Shown: positions 6,359 to 15,626, numbered from the stretch's first letter. The stretch: DNA of 25,200 nt from DAOVGZ01 sp964477815 (GCA_964477815.1 CAYZEO010000013.1:1-25200); one strand, 5' to 3'. A program made the numbers and translations. Notes: a model not told the origin generated them from the sequence alone.

Positions 6359-7814
6359 CTCTCACCAGATCAAGCAGTTCATTTACAACTTGGGTCAGGG
6401 GGTAAGCAAAATCTTCGGACAATCGTTTCTCATCGGCAAACATTTCTTGCAATGGAAGCACGGCAAGAACATCATCCGCAGTTTTGATGCTCAAAAACTC
6501 CAACTCTAAGCCCCTGCGCAAAATGTCTCTGAACTGAAGTATTGTTTTAACTTTTTCACCATTTACTTCATTTATGATAGCACCTGGCGTTAAGCATCTC
6601 AATTGCTGTGCTCGAGAACCTGGCAAAATATGAGTTATCACTAAAACAGAATCTAGCCTATTTTCCATTTTCTGAAACGAAACCAAATAAGGAACTACTT
6701 CTTCTAATAACAATAGATGGTTAAGCGCCAACTCCATCACAACCATACCACCTACAACTTCGTACTCAACTTTTTCGTAATAGGGGTATTTTACTCGTAT
6801 TGGGAACGGTTTTGTCTCTTCTAAAACAAAACTGATCTCTTTTTTTTCCCCAGAACGATACAACACAATGTGTATCTTTTTGCCCAGAGCAAGTCGCGAA
6901 ATCAGATCATAAAGCGAGATTTTTTCTGGGCTCCATGGAACCGTCACTTCCCCATGGGAATCAAGTCTATGACCATTCAGCTCATACAGCATGTCACCTT
7001 GACATACACCTGCCTTCTCTAAAAGTGAGTCCTTGAAAACCTTATGCACGTAAAGACCGGCCGGAATAGGATTGCCTAGAAATCTAGCGTGATCATTTGT
7101 CGCATTATGAAAATGCCCACCAAGTATAGGTTTACGAACTAATGGCTTCTCAAGAAGATCTTCAAAAATAAGTTTGAGTTCGTTAATTGGAATTGCATAA
7201 CCAACATTAAAAGCTCGCGCTTCGATCGCAACAGTTACACCTATGACAGCACCCTGAGCCGAAATAAGTGGACCTCCAGAACTTCCAGGATTTATTGGAG
7301 CTGTTATTTGGATATAAGAAATGGAATCTGCTGCCTCTCGCCCGCTGACCACACCCGTTGTACTTTTCATACGATATTGCCCAAGAGGATAACCTAAAAC
7401 CAAAACCTTGTCTGTTCTTTGAACAATGTCCGAATCTCCCAACATTAAAAACGGTATTTTTCCTAAACGTTTTCGAACACTCTCAAGATCACGTGGAGCA
7501 ATACGCAACAAAGCAAGATCTCGATCAGGACAAAAACCAACGATCTCAACAAGAACCGTGTCTCTACCGAGAGCAGGAATATTGATCCAAACTGTTTTTG
7601 CCTCGTTAACAACGTGTGCATTGGTGATAAGATAACCTTCATCATTAATAAAAAAACCGGTCCCACGACTTTCGTACTGTGATTCAATTTTGTACGGCTC
7701 AAGCCAGTTAAATCGACCGATCTGTGCAAAAACCTGAACAACAGTGTTAAGGGCAGCATGCTCAACTTGAAGCCAGTTCTGCTCACCCTGTACCAATAAA
7801 ATTGGCTGTTCCAT
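6348..7814 (-). CDS. Deg/HtrA-type serine protease without signal peptide
   Basis: A 488-residue trypsin-like S1C protease. The triad is His67 (TNAHVV), Asp99 (DRDLALL) and Ser179 (NPGSSGGPL), all intact. It is followed by a PDZ domain (about 260-345: IPAGLYVHKV, AGVCQGDMLYELNG) and a C-terminal second PDZ-like region (about 370-450) that resembles the extra PDZ of plant Deg9-type proteases rather than E. coli DegP. The start ATG has a good AAGGGG six bases upstream, and the N terminus (MEQPILLVQGEQNW) holds no signal peptide or membrane segment. It is therefore predicted to be cytoplasmic unless exported by an unusual route. It is a paralog of the next gene upstream, 76 bases away, which does carry an anchor. 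Its end overlaps tlyA. Confidence 0.9.
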   Translation of the reverse strand: MEQPILLVQGEQNWLQVEHAALNTVVQVFAQIGRFNWLEPYKIESQYESRGTGFFINDEGYLITNAHVVNEAKTVWINIPALGRDTVLVEIVGFCPDRDLALLRIAPRDLESVRKRLGKIPFLMLGDSDIVQRTDKVLVLGYPLGQYRMKSTTGVVSGREAADSISYIQITAPINPGSSGGPLISAQGAVIGVTVAIEARAFNVGYAIPINELKLIFEDLLEKPLVRKPILGGHFHNATNDHARFLGNPIPAGLYVHKVFKDSLLEKAGVCQGDMLYELNGHRLDSHGEVTVPWSPEKISLYDLISRLALGKKIHIVLYRSGEKKEISFVLEETKPFPIRVKYPYYEKVEYEVVGGMVVMELALNHLLLLEEVVPYLVSFQKMENRLDSVLVITHILPGSRAQQLRCLTPGAIINEVNGEKVKTILQFRDILRRGLELEFLSIKTADDVLAVLPLQEMFADEKRLSEDFAYPLTQVVNELLDLVRDGK

Positions 7815-7890
7815 TTTTTGTCCCCTTTTTTATTCCCCACCCTTGTGTGCCTTCACTCTACCAAAAAAAGAAAACTGGATATAAGAGTTG

Positions 7891-9567
7891 CTAAACAGTC
7901 TCTACAGGGACCGTCATCGTTTCTTTTTTTAGCTTTTGAGCATAGTCCGCTAGAAGTTCTTTCGCCGTCTTTGAAAGTGAATATCGATACGTTCTAGCAA
8001 GCATAGATTCCTCTTGCAAGACCTTTTCGTACGACAATACAATCAATATATTGTCTGACGCCTGCGTATAACGATCAGTTGCTCGAATAGTTAAAGACTT
8101 TCCGTTTCCTTTTTTATACGCCTCTCGCAGTTCCTCCAGAGTAGCAACTGGTATTCCATTCACTTCATTAAGCGTAGCACCCGCAATGAGAGATCTTGAA
8201 CGATATAACTGAGATGTTTGAAACACATGTGTTACAACCAAAGCAGGATCAGTTTGATTTTTCATTTCGGCATAATGCATAAGACCCGGTGCTTGTTTGA
8301 CCAAATATCGGATGTGATTTGCAGACAACTGCATTACCACCATTCCTGCAAAGACCTCATAATCAACATCTTCAAGCCATGGATATATCTGCCGAACTGC
8401 AGGCAACTGAGCCTCAATGAATTTCACATTTATCTCTTTTCGTTCACCATTGCGGTAAACAACAAAGTGAATATTTTCTCCAATTGACAATCGACTGATG
8501 TAATCAACAAAAGAAATTTTATCTTCTGACCACACCGCATTCATCTCACCATAAACATCAATCTTGTGACCATTTATCTCGTAAATCATGTCTCCCGTCT
8601 GAATGCCTGCTTTATAAAGCGTGGTGCCCTTAATTACCTCCGCAACATAACAACCGCCCGGCAACGGATTACCAAGATACTCAGTCAGAGCCTCAGTTGC
8701 ATTATTAAAAAGAATTCCAAGGAAAGGCTTTCTTAATAATTTAGTTTTTCTCAAATCCGGTAAAGCAATACGAAAATCATTTATCGGAATCATGTATGCA
8801 ATATTATCAACAGTTGCCCCAATCATCTTGCTTGAATTTATTCCTATCACTTCTCCATTTAAATTAAGCAAAGGCCCTCCCGAGTTGCCCGGATTAATTG
8901 CCGCGCTGATCTGAATTAGACCACCTTCCCTACCACTGATCACTCCAGTTGTACTTTTGAGGGACTGTTGGCTCAGCGGATACCCTAGCGCCATCACTTC
9001 GTCTGCCCGGCGAACCAAATCAGAATTGCCCAACCGCAAGTATGAAATTTTTCCAAGCTCCTGCCTTATTATTTCACGCCCCTCATCAGACAACTCTAGT
9101 AAAGCAATATCTCGCTCAGGGGACTCACCCACAACATATGCATCAATAATACGTTTTCCAAGGGATGGAATTTGGACCCAAATTGTTTTTGCATTTCTGA
9201 CAACGTGTGCATTAGTTGCAACATCACCTTCTTTGTTGATGAAAAAACCAGAACCGGTTGCGGTAAATTGATGTGGTGTTTTGTAAGGCTGCAACATATC
9301 AGTCTGTGCTCCCTGCACAAAAATTTGTACAACAGAGTCTTTCACCGCTTTTTGTACAGGCCGCCAAATCTGACTTTTACCCACTATCTTTTCTACAACA
9401 GAAGGTAATGCTATATTTTTTTCTAAAACGCCGCTCTCATCACGTTGAACAATTGAAAGCAGCTCTTGCAACTGCCGATGGTATTCAAAAAGTTTGTACG
9501 AAACACCGAGCAAAATAACACACGCTGAGCCCAAGCAAAACATTAATGCAGTCTTTCTCACATTCAT
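7891..9567 (-). CDS. membrane-anchored Deg/HtrA-type serine protease
   Basis: A 558-residue S1C protease. Residues about 5-22 (ALMFCLGSACVILLGV) form a signal anchor, followed by a short helical linker, the protease domain with His121 (TNAHVV), Asp153 (ERDIALL) and Ser229 (NPGNSGGPL), then a PDZ domain (AGIQTGDMIYEINGHKI) and a second PDZ-like C-terminal region as in its neighbour. The active site should face the periplasm and handle misfolded envelope proteins. I start it at the ATG at 9567, seven to eight bases after AAGGAAA; a TTG six codons earlier lacks such support. It is first in a minus-strand series with the shorter paralog and tlyA. Similarity between the paralogs spans the whole length from the protease domain on, indicating duplication. 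Confidence 0.92.
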   Translation of the reverse strand: MNVRKTALMFCLGSACVILLGVSYKLFEYHRQLQELLSIVQRDESGVLEKNIALPSVVEKIVGKSQIWRPVQKAVKDSVVQIFVQGAQTDMLQPYKTPHQFTATGSGFFINKEGDVATNAHVVRNAKTIWVQIPSLGKRIIDAYVVGESPERDIALLELSDEGREIIRQELGKISYLRLGNSDLVRRADEVMALGYPLSQQSLKSTTGVISGREGGLIQISAAINPGNSGGPLLNLNGEVIGINSSKMIGATVDNIAYMIPINDFRIALPDLRKTKLLRKPFLGILFNNATEALTEYLGNPLPGGCYVAEVIKGTTLYKAGIQTGDMIYEINGHKIDVYGEMNAVWSEDKISFVDYISRLSIGENIHFVVYRNGERKEINVKFIEAQLPAVRQIYPWLEDVDYEVFAGMVVMQLSANHIRYLVKQAPGLMHYAEMKNQTDPALVVTHVFQTSQLYRSRSLIAGATLNEVNGIPVATLEELREAYKKGNGKSLTIRATDRYTQASDNILIVLSYEKVLQEESMLARTYRYSLSKTAKELLADYAQKLKKETMTVPVETV

Positions 9568-9773
9568 AAACTTTTCCTTGATCAAAATTGTATCTTAATT
9601 AAGGTAAAAACAGATTCATTCTAACATAGACATCAACAAAGAAAAAGCTCGGTAAGCCATAATAAGATTGATCCATTTCAACTATTCACAAAAAAACCTC
9701 ATTTGCAAAAAAATTAATAACTCCATACCCTGAAAGAATTACACTGTGCAGATCTTTTAGGGAGTTTTTTCTG

Positions 9774-11090
9774 ATGGAATCGAAACAAACAAAAGTTACT
9801 TTGGACAAACTTGTTTCATTATGTAAACGACGGGGCTTTGTTTATCAATCGGCCGACATTTATGGCGGACTAAACGGAGTTTATGATTTTGGACATCTTG
9901 GCACACTTTTTAAAAAGAATATTCGCACAGAATGGATCAGTTCAATTAATAAATTTGGCATGATTGTCATGCTTGAAGGAGCTGTCATCGGACCCCAATC
10001 GGTCTGGGAGGCATCTGGGCATATTCAAAATTTCAATGACCCAATGGTTGATTGTTTGAGCTGTAAAAAGCGATTTCGCGCCGATGATATCAACTTAGAA
10101 AAAGGTTGCCCTCATTGTGGGAACAAAGGATGGACCGATATTCGACAATTTAACATGATGTTTGGCACACAGCTGGGAGCATCTTCAGATAGCACTGCCC
10201 AAGCATATCTGCGCCCCGAAACAGCACAATCGATCTTTATCAATTTTAAAAATATTTTTTCAACCAGCCGAGTCAGTATCCCATTCGGTATTGCACAAAT
10301 AGGTAAAGCATTTAGAAATGAAATTACCCCAAAACAGTTTCTATTTAGAATGAGAGAGTTCGAACAAATGGAAGTGGAGTGGTTTTGCAAAGAAGAAAAC
10401 GCCACAGAAACTATAAATACCTGGAAAAAAGCCAGACTCGCGTTTTATCACCGACTGGGAATTGATAAAAACAAACTTCGACTCAGAGAACACGGGAAAG
10501 ATGAGCTCGCTCATTATTCTACAGCTTGTGTCGACGTTGAATATGAATTTCCATTTGGATGGAAGGAACTTGAAGGTATAGCGCACCGTGGAAATTTCGA
10601 TTTAACACAACATTCTCAACACTCAGGAAAAGATTTAAGTGTTTATGATGACATGACAAAACAGTCATACATTCCTCATGTAGTTGAATGCTCAGTTGGA
10701 GTTGATCGTCTGTTTTTAACGCTTCTTTTTGATGCTTATACGGAAGATACCATTGGAGGGGAAGCGCGAACTGTTCTTAAATTGGCTCCCGCAGTTGCCC
10801 CAATAAAAGCAGCATTTCTTCCCCTGACCAAAAAACAAAACGAGCAAACAAAGGTTCTGTTTGAGCGAATTAAAAAAGCAACAGGACTAGATTTGCAGCT
10901 TGATGTTTCAGGATCTATTGGAAAACGTTATCGTCGACAAGATGAAATTGGAACACCACTATGCTTTACTTATGATTTTGACAGCGATGATGACAATTGT
11001 GTAACAGTTAGAGATCGGGATACAACGGAGCAGAAAAGAATCGCCACCGACAGTGTTGAAGCACACCTTATGGAGCAATTGAGAAAGTAA
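9774..11090 (+). CDS. glyS: glycyl-tRNA synthetase, single-chain dimeric (alpha2) type
   Basis: A class II synthetase charging tRNA-Gly. It is of the homodimeric type found in Gram-positives, mycoplasmas, Thermus, archaea and eukaryotes, not the alpha2beta2 GlyQ/GlyS type. Visible features are GGLNGVYDFGHLG (31-43), a four-Cys zinc site (C94, C97, C112, C115), RPETAQ (147-152), motif 2 (FRNEITPKQ...FRMREFEQ, 180-198) and motif 3 (ECSVGVDRLFLTLLFDAY). The C-terminal anticodon-binding domain (about 340-438) includes GSIGKRYRRQDEIGTP. The length of 438 is at the compact end. AGGGAG lies 9 bases before the ATG. It heads a run of plus-strand genes; DedA follows after 8 bases. Confidence 0.96.
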   Translation: MESKQTKVTLDKLVSLCKRRGFVYQSADIYGGLNGVYDFGHLGTLFKKNIRTEWISSINKFGMIVMLEGAVIGPQSVWEASGHIQNFNDPMVDCLSCKKRFRADDINLEKGCPHCGNKGWTDIRQFNMMFGTQLGASSDSTAQAYLRPETAQSIFINFKNIFSTSRVSIPFGIAQIGKAFRNEITPKQFLFRMREFEQMEVEWFCKEENATETINTWKKARLAFYHRLGIDKNKLRLREHGKDELAHYSTACVDVEYEFPFGWKELEGIAHRGNFDLTQHSQHSGKDLSVYDDMTKQSYIPHVVECSVGVDRLFLTLLFDAYTEDTIGGEARTVLKLAPAVAPIKAAFLPLTKKQNEQTKVLFERIKKATGLDLQLDVSGSIGKRYRRQDEIGTPLCFTYDFDSDDDNCVTVRDRDTTEQKRIATDSVEAHLMEQLRK

Positions 11091-11098
11091 AAGTAAGT

Positions 11099-11686
11099 AT
11101 GCTAAGAAAACTTTACGACTGGATGGGGAAAAAGGTCCATTCGCCATACGCAACACCATTTCTTGGTATACTTTTTTTTATTGAAGCAATTTTTTTTCTT
11201 CCTGTAGATCCGATTTTAATTCTTTTCTGTCTCGAGCGACCGAAACTGTCGTTCAAGTATGCAACCATTGCAACAATCTGCTCTGTTCTGGGTGGAATAT
11301 CGGGGTATTTAATTGGGTTTACCCTTTGGAATTCTATTGGTCCACAAATTCTACAATCAAAAATTATATCATCCATTATTTCGCCAGAAACATTTAATTA
11401 TCTTTCTGTTCAATATTCCAAGTACGCACACTGGGCAATACTAATAGCCGGCTTTTCGCCCATTCCATACAAAGCCGCAACACTCAGCGCCGGATTTTTT
11501 AATATCGCATTTACACCGTTTGTTTTATTTTCCGTAATTGCACGAGGCGCACGTTTTTTTCTTGTAGCAATAATAATTCGGGTGTGGGGAACTCAGATCA
11601 AACAATTTATTGACCAGTATTTCAACCTCCTAGTAACCTTGACCATGACTGTCATCATTGCCATAATTTGGCTTCTTAAAAGGTAA
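11099..11686 (+). CDS. DedA/VTT-domain (YqaA-like) membrane protein
   Basis: A 195-residue polytopic membrane protein with the SNARE-associated/VTT fold. Diagnostic pieces are FLPVDPILI (33-41), the GGISGYLIG glycine-rich segment (about 65-73), FSPIPYKAATLSAGFF (about 119-134) and the Arg-containing IARGARF segment (about 147-153). This pattern is closest to the YqaA branch. DedA-type proteins are implicated in lipid flipping and membrane homeostasis; no substrate can be inferred here. It follows glyS by 8 bases and precedes the KtrB genes by 14, so it is very likely cotranscribed. The ribosome site is weak (AGTAAGT). Confidence 0.85.
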   Translation: MLRKLYDWMGKKVHSPYATPFLGILFFIEAIFFLPVDPILILFCLERPKLSFKYATIATICSVLGGISGYLIGFTLWNSIGPQILQSKIISSIISPETFNYLSVQYSKYAHWAILIAGFSPIPYKAATLSAGFFNIAFTPFVLFSVIARGARFFLVAIIIRVWGTQIKQFIDQYFNLLVTLTMTVIIAIIWLLKR

Positions 11687-11700
11687 AAAGGAAATCGTAT

Positions 11701-13032
11701 ATGATTTTTAAATGGCTCACAGGGACTTCTCCAAGTCGTATTATTATTGCCTCCACCATGATAACGGTTTTTATTGGGACAACCCTTCTTCTTTTGCCAA
11801 TCTCCCACACCATTCCACTTTCATTTATCAACGCTCTTTTTGTTGCTATCTCTGCCATAACAGCATCTGGATTAACACCTGTTAATTTAGAAAGCTTAAC
11901 ACCATTTGGAATTGTTACAGTTACCGTCCTCATGCAGATTGGATCTTTAGGGATTATTATACTGACACTCTTTATAGCTCATGTCTTTTTTACTCCCAGA
12001 CGTCCAGCAAAAAAAATAGCAGCCGAGCTACTTGGTATTAAACGAAAACGTGATACACGAAGAATGCTTATTTTTGTCATTGCACTAACTCTCGCTGTTG
12101 AACTTCTTGGAGCAATCTTCCTATTTACCTCAATCAGGTTTGAACTTCCATTGCTAGAGGCAATTTTTTCGTCAATATTCCACTCCATATCAGCATTTAC
12201 AAATACCGGATTCGCTTTAAGCAAAGAAAGTATGATTTATTACAGTAGAAGTCCGATTGTTCTCATTACTCTTTCTACTCTTATGGTGCTTGGAGGTATA
12301 GGTTTTACAACTCTCAAGGAAGCAATTTTATATATTTCAAGCTTTACTCAAAAAATTCGCTATAAATTTTCATTGAGTAGTAGGATAATTTGGAGAACAA
12401 CCTTTGTTTTAATCGCTTGTTCGTTCTTGCTCTGCCTAACTCTAGAGCACAACCATGCATTTGCCGGAATGAATGGAGTCAACAGCGCACTCAATGCCCT
12501 TTTTTATGTAGTTAGCAGCATGGGAACAGGACTTCACACAGTAGCAGTAAGCGCTACCAGAGTACCGACCTTGCTTTTAATTATGGTTATCGCCTACATT
12601 GGGGGCTCTCCTGGATCTGCTGGTAGTGGCATTAAAACAACAACCGTGGCAATTATATTTTCGGCACTTCGGTCTGTAATTAAAGGGAAAAAACATGTGA
12701 TTTTGCGAGGACAAAGAATTGATATAGGACAGGTGACAAAATCAATTGCGATGATCTCATTGAGTATACCATTTATTATTATTATAGCTTTCCTGCTACT
12801 CACAACAGATGCAACCTTCACACTTCTGGACTGCTTGTTCGAGACGGTGTCAGGATTTGCCAATATGGGTATATCAACAGGGATTACACCACGTCTGAAT
12901 ATCATTGGCAAACTTCTGATCTGCATAACCATGCTCGTGGGCAGAGTTGGAATGTTCACTCTTATTTTTTCTATTAAGCCATTAAAGGAAACAAAGGAAA
13001 AAGCGCTTCAAAAAAGAAATAAGTTAAGTTAA
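11701..13032 (+). CDS. TrkH/KtrB-family potassium (or sodium) channel subunit 1
   Basis: An integral membrane pore subunit of 443 residues, the size of KtrB. The fourfold repeat is visible, with one filter glycine per pore loop: ITASGL (G57), FTNTGF (G170), SSMGTGL (G277) and FANMGI (G390). GGSPGSAGSGIKTTT (301-315) is the conserved stretch after the third pore loop. In the third loop the usual Arg-containing TRTAGF becomes SMGTGL. KtrB works as a dimer with a cytoplasmic ring of KtrA; the KtrA-like gene is two genes downstream. AAGGAAA precedes the start by 8 bases. Ion selectivity between K+ and Na+ cannot be told from sequence alone. Confidence 0.92.
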   Translation: MIFKWLTGTSPSRIIIASTMITVFIGTTLLLLPISHTIPLSFINALFVAISAITASGLTPVNLESLTPFGIVTVTVLMQIGSLGIIILTLFIAHVFFTPRRPAKKIAAELLGIKRKRDTRRMLIFVIALTLAVELLGAIFLFTSIRFELPLLEAIFSSIFHSISAFTNTGFALSKESMIYYSRSPIVLITLSTLMVLGGIGFTTLKEAILYISSFTQKIRYKFSLSSRIIWRTTFVLIACSFLLCLTLEHNHAFAGMNGVNSALNALFYVVSSMGTGLHTVAVSATRVPTLLLIMVIAYIGGSPGSAGSGIKTTTVAIIFSALRSVIKGKKHVILRGQRIDIGQVTKSIAMISLSIPFIIIIAFLLLTTDATFTLLDCLFETVSGFANMGISTGITPRLNIIGKLLICITMLVGRVGMFTLIFSIKPLKETKEKALQKRNKLS

Positions 13033-13045
13033 TATAACTGCAAGG

Positions 13046-14404
13046 ATGGGAATTAACATTATGGGAACAAAGACTTTATCGCGTTTTTCACCAGGAAGAA
13101 CTATCCTTCTTGGTCTTTTTGTTACCATTACGATAGGGACAATACTTTTAGCTTTACCTATGTCACGTAATGTTGACATACCGTTACTAGATCTTTTTTT
13201 CACATCAACGTCTGTAACCTGTGTTACAGGCCTTTTCACTGTACCTCTTAGTGATTTTACCATGTTTGGCCAAGGCGTACTTATGCTGCTTGTCCAAATT
13301 GGAGGTATAAGCTTAATTACTATGATGCTTTTTGCTATAGCGGTTTTTGCCCGAATGGGGCTAACGGCACAAATTATGGCCGGAAAACTACTTGAGATGG
13401 ACAGCTGGAAAGACATTAAAAAAATTCTTTATTTCATCATTAGCATAACAGCTATAGCTGAAACAATTGGAGCTATACTGCTTTTTCAGGTGTTTAAACA
13501 CGATTATGCAACTGGAAAAGCGATTTTTTATTCAATATTTCACTCTATAGCTTCGTTTTGTAATGCTCCTGGCATTTCTGTTTTTCCTGGTGGGGTAGCG
13601 GCATATGGACACAGCAATTATCTAATTTTAATTACAACAACCGTTTTAGTATTTAGTGGAGGTCTTGGGTTTATCACATGGCGCGAGATCATGCATTATG
13701 GAATTGCAAAATTCAAAAAAAAGAGATTTCGACTTTCTCTGCACAGCAAAATTGTTCTCTCAAGTACATTTTCACTTTTAGGTATTTACTCAATCATCAT
13801 TTTTATTCTTGAGCGCGGACACGCTTTTGCAAAAATGAGCACACCTTTAGCAGCGGTCAACACAGTATTGACTGCAGTTGCATCCCGCAGCTCCGGTGTT
13901 TTGGGTGTTGATTTGATGGACTTCCAAGTTGCCACCATCTTTATAATTATCATCATTGCATTTATAGGATCGTCCCCGGGGTCTGCCGGTAGTGGTATTA
14001 AAAACTCTACACTCGTTGTTCTTTTGGCAACTGCCCGTGCAGCAATAATAGGAAAACCCTCTGTAGAAATATTTGGACGAAGAATAGCAACCGATCAAAT
14101 ATTTAAAGCTGTTGCTGTTGTTGCAGCTGCAACTTTTTGGATAACGCTCACCACATTTTGCCTGATCGTAACAGAAAAAGATTGGCATTTTCTTGATGCA
14201 CTCTTTGAATCTGTTTCTGCATTCGCAAACCTTGGGCTCACAACAGGCATGACGCCGACCCTTTCGACAGTTGGAAAACTCTTTATTATCTTAAACATGA
14301 TGATGGGACGTGTTGGTGCTTTGACACTTATTTATGCTCTTAAAAAAGTAAAAACTGAACGTACAGACATATCATATCCTGAAGAACGAATAATGTTAGG
14401 TTAA
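13046..14404 (+). CDS. TrkH/KtrB-family channel subunit 2, altered second pore loop
   Basis: A 452-residue paralog of the preceding gene, starting 13 bases after it. Filter glycines are G62 (CVTGLF), G176, G284 (SRSSGVL) and G397 (FANLGL), and GSSPGSAGSGIKNST follows the third loop. The second pore loop reads FCNAPGISVFP, where the family has a pattern such as FxNAGFSLF. One Pro (P175) is inserted directly before the filter glycine, or the glycine is shifted. That should change the geometry of one quarter of the filter. A second ATG five codons in (13061) is an alternative start; AAGG abuts the first ATG, so neither start is well spaced. Confidence 0.91.
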   Translation: MGINIMGTKTLSRFSPGRTILLGLFVTITIGTILLALPMSRNVDIPLLDLFFTSTSVTCVTGLFTVPLSDFTMFGQGVLMLLVQIGGISLITMMLFAIAVFARMGLTAQIMAGKLLEMDSWKDIKKILYFIISITAIAETIGAILLFQVFKHDYATGKAIFYSIFHSIASFCNAPGISVFPGGVAAYGHSNYLILITTTVLVFSGGLGFITWREIMHYGIAKFKKKRFRLSLHSKIVLSSTFSLLGIYSIIIFILERGHAFAKMSTPLAAVNTVLTAVASRSSGVLGVDLMDFQVATIFIIIIIAFIGSSPGSAGSGIKNSTLVVLLATARAAIIGKPSVEIFGRRIATDQIFKAVAVVAAATFWITLTTFCLIVTEKDWHFLDALFESVSAFANLGLTTGMTPTLSTVGKLFIILNMMMGRVGALTLIYALKKVKTERTDISYPEERIMLG

Positions 14405-14418
14405 AGAAAGACGTTACA

Positions 14419-15057
14419 ATGAAATTTTGTGTTATTGGGCTTGGAAGATTAGGTTTTCAGGTAGCAGTTGGGCTCGCTGAAAATGGCATGGAAGTTATGG
14501 CAATAGACAGTGATGAAACCATTATCGCCGCGATTCGAGATCATGTTACTCAAGCCGTTTGCATGCGAGTAACAGACGAAGAATCTCTTAGTAGTATCGG
14601 CATCGAAGAAGTACAAACTGCCATTGTTGCAACAGGAGAAAATTTTGCACAATCGGTTTTAATCACGGCGTTACTAAAAAAGGTTGGAGTTTCACGTATC
14701 ATAGCTCGAGCAATCAATAGCATTCACAAAGATATCTTGAAATTAATTGGAGCTGACCGAGTCATTCTTCCAGAGCAAGAAGTTGGCATACGACTTGCAG
14801 ATACACTCAGCTTGCCATTCACAGACCTGGTTCGATTAGCACAAAATTTTTCAATCAGCCAGATGATCACACCAAAAAAATTTGTTGGCAAAACACCACA
14901 AGAACTTGATCTTTTTGCAAAATACAAAGTCAATTTCATTGGGGTTAAAGAAAGCGATACAAAAATAACACGCAATCTCGACTCAACTATTCAAGAGAAT
15001 GACAAGCTAATTTTTTCCGGCGAAAATAAGTTCCTTGAAAAGTTAGCAAAACTGTAA
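14419..15057 (+). CDS. ktrA: KtrA/TrkA-like regulatory subunit (RCK domains)
   Basis: A cytoplasmic regulatory subunit of 212 residues that forms a ring under the KtrB channel and gates it through nucleotide binding. The N-terminal RCK domain has a Rossmann loop GLGRLG (7-12) and an acidic residue at the end of strand 2 (AIDSDE, D30), typical of NAD(H)/ATP-binding RCK. A C-terminal RCK_C (TrkA_C) domain occupies about 130-212. The length matches KtrA, about half of the double-domain E. coli TrkA. It is last in the cluster, 14 bases after the second channel gene, and is followed by a terminator. One regulator therefore seems to serve two pore subunits. Confidence 0.92.
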   Translation: MKFCVIGLGRLGFQVAVGLAENGMEVMAIDSDETIIAAIRDHVTQAVCMRVTDEESLSSIGIEEVQTAIVATGENFAQSVLITALLKKVGVSRIIARAINSIHKDILKLIGADRVILPEQEVGIRLADTLSLPFTDLVRLAQNFSISQMITPKKFVGKTPQELDLFAKYKVNFIGVKESDTKITRNLDSTIQENDKLIFSGENKFLEKLAKL

Positions 15058-15075
15058 TTTTTTTAGTTGAGAAAT

Positions 15076-15114
15076 AAAAAAGACTCACCGCAGTTTAATT
15101 CGTTGAGCTTTTTT
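15076..15114. terminator. bidirectional terminator between ktrA and a convergent gene
   Basis: AAAAAAG-(A)-CTCA pairs with TGAG-CTTTTTT around a 16-base loop, with one bulged A. A T run follows on the plus strand and the A run gives a T run on the minus strand, so it can end both transcripts. It overlaps the last codons of the minus-strand gene. Confidence 0.55.
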
Positions 15115-15577
15115 TGGGTTGACTTTTTTCTGAATCAAATGCTTTTTTGATAGCATACAGACAACCACCAAGATAAGAACATGCAAGAGCAATCCCAACA
15201 GCCGCAATCCCAATCAAATTAAAGCTACCATCATCTTTAATGAATAACTTGATTGGACTGCAACTCTCGGGTAAACAAGTAGAAATAAGCCCCCCGCAAG
15301 AAGCAACCACAAGGCCGGCGCCAAGCAATAATTTTGGTTCTAGAATGGAAATAAGAAGAGCTGTGGGCGGCCCATAGACCAATGGGTGCTCAACAGTTTT
15401 TTGTAAAATTTTTCCACACTTACTAAGCCGAAAAGACTGAACATTCTTTTTGCTGGAAACAAAACTCTTCAGTTTTTTTTGGCTTTTCTTTTTTTTAAGC
15501 TCATTTTTTAACCCAGCACCAAGAAACCCAAAAATCAGCATAGGGAAAAAAATAGCCACATATTTTTGTAATTTCAT
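15095..15577 (-). CDS. small membrane protein, unknown function
   Basis: A 160-residue protein that I cannot assign to a family. It has an N-terminal hydrophobic segment (about 5-22, FFPMLIFGFLGAG), a strongly basic stretch (ELKKKKSQKKLK, about 26-37), then two further hydrophobic segments (about 70-96 and 119-142), ending in a charged tail. Six Cys residues are scattered through it, three of them in GLISTCLPESC and CGKI. AGGGGG lies about 9 bases before the ATG, so it is convincingly translated. It is separated from rplU by that gene's terminator and probably has its own promoter. Confidence 0.65.
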   Translation of the reverse strand: MKLQKYVAIFFPMLIFGFLGAGLKNELKKKKSQKKLKSFVSSKKNVQSFRLSKCGKILQKTVEHPLVYGPPTALLISILEPKLLLGAGLVVASCGGLISTCLPESCSPIKLFIKDDGSFNLIGIAAVGIALACSYLGGCLYAIKKAFDSEKSQPKKSSTN

Positions 15578-15626
15578 GATGCAAGCCCCCTAAAAAACAT
15601 CACAGAAAATTATAAAAACGACCTGC

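Noticed and set aside
13847..14188. A 113-codon Cys-rich minus-strand frame that looks like a small disulfide-rich protein.
   Set aside because: It lies wholly antisense to the conserved third and fourth pore regions of KtrB-like subunit 2, and its Cys codons are complements of Ala, Thr and Ile codons in membrane segments. There is no ribosome site.
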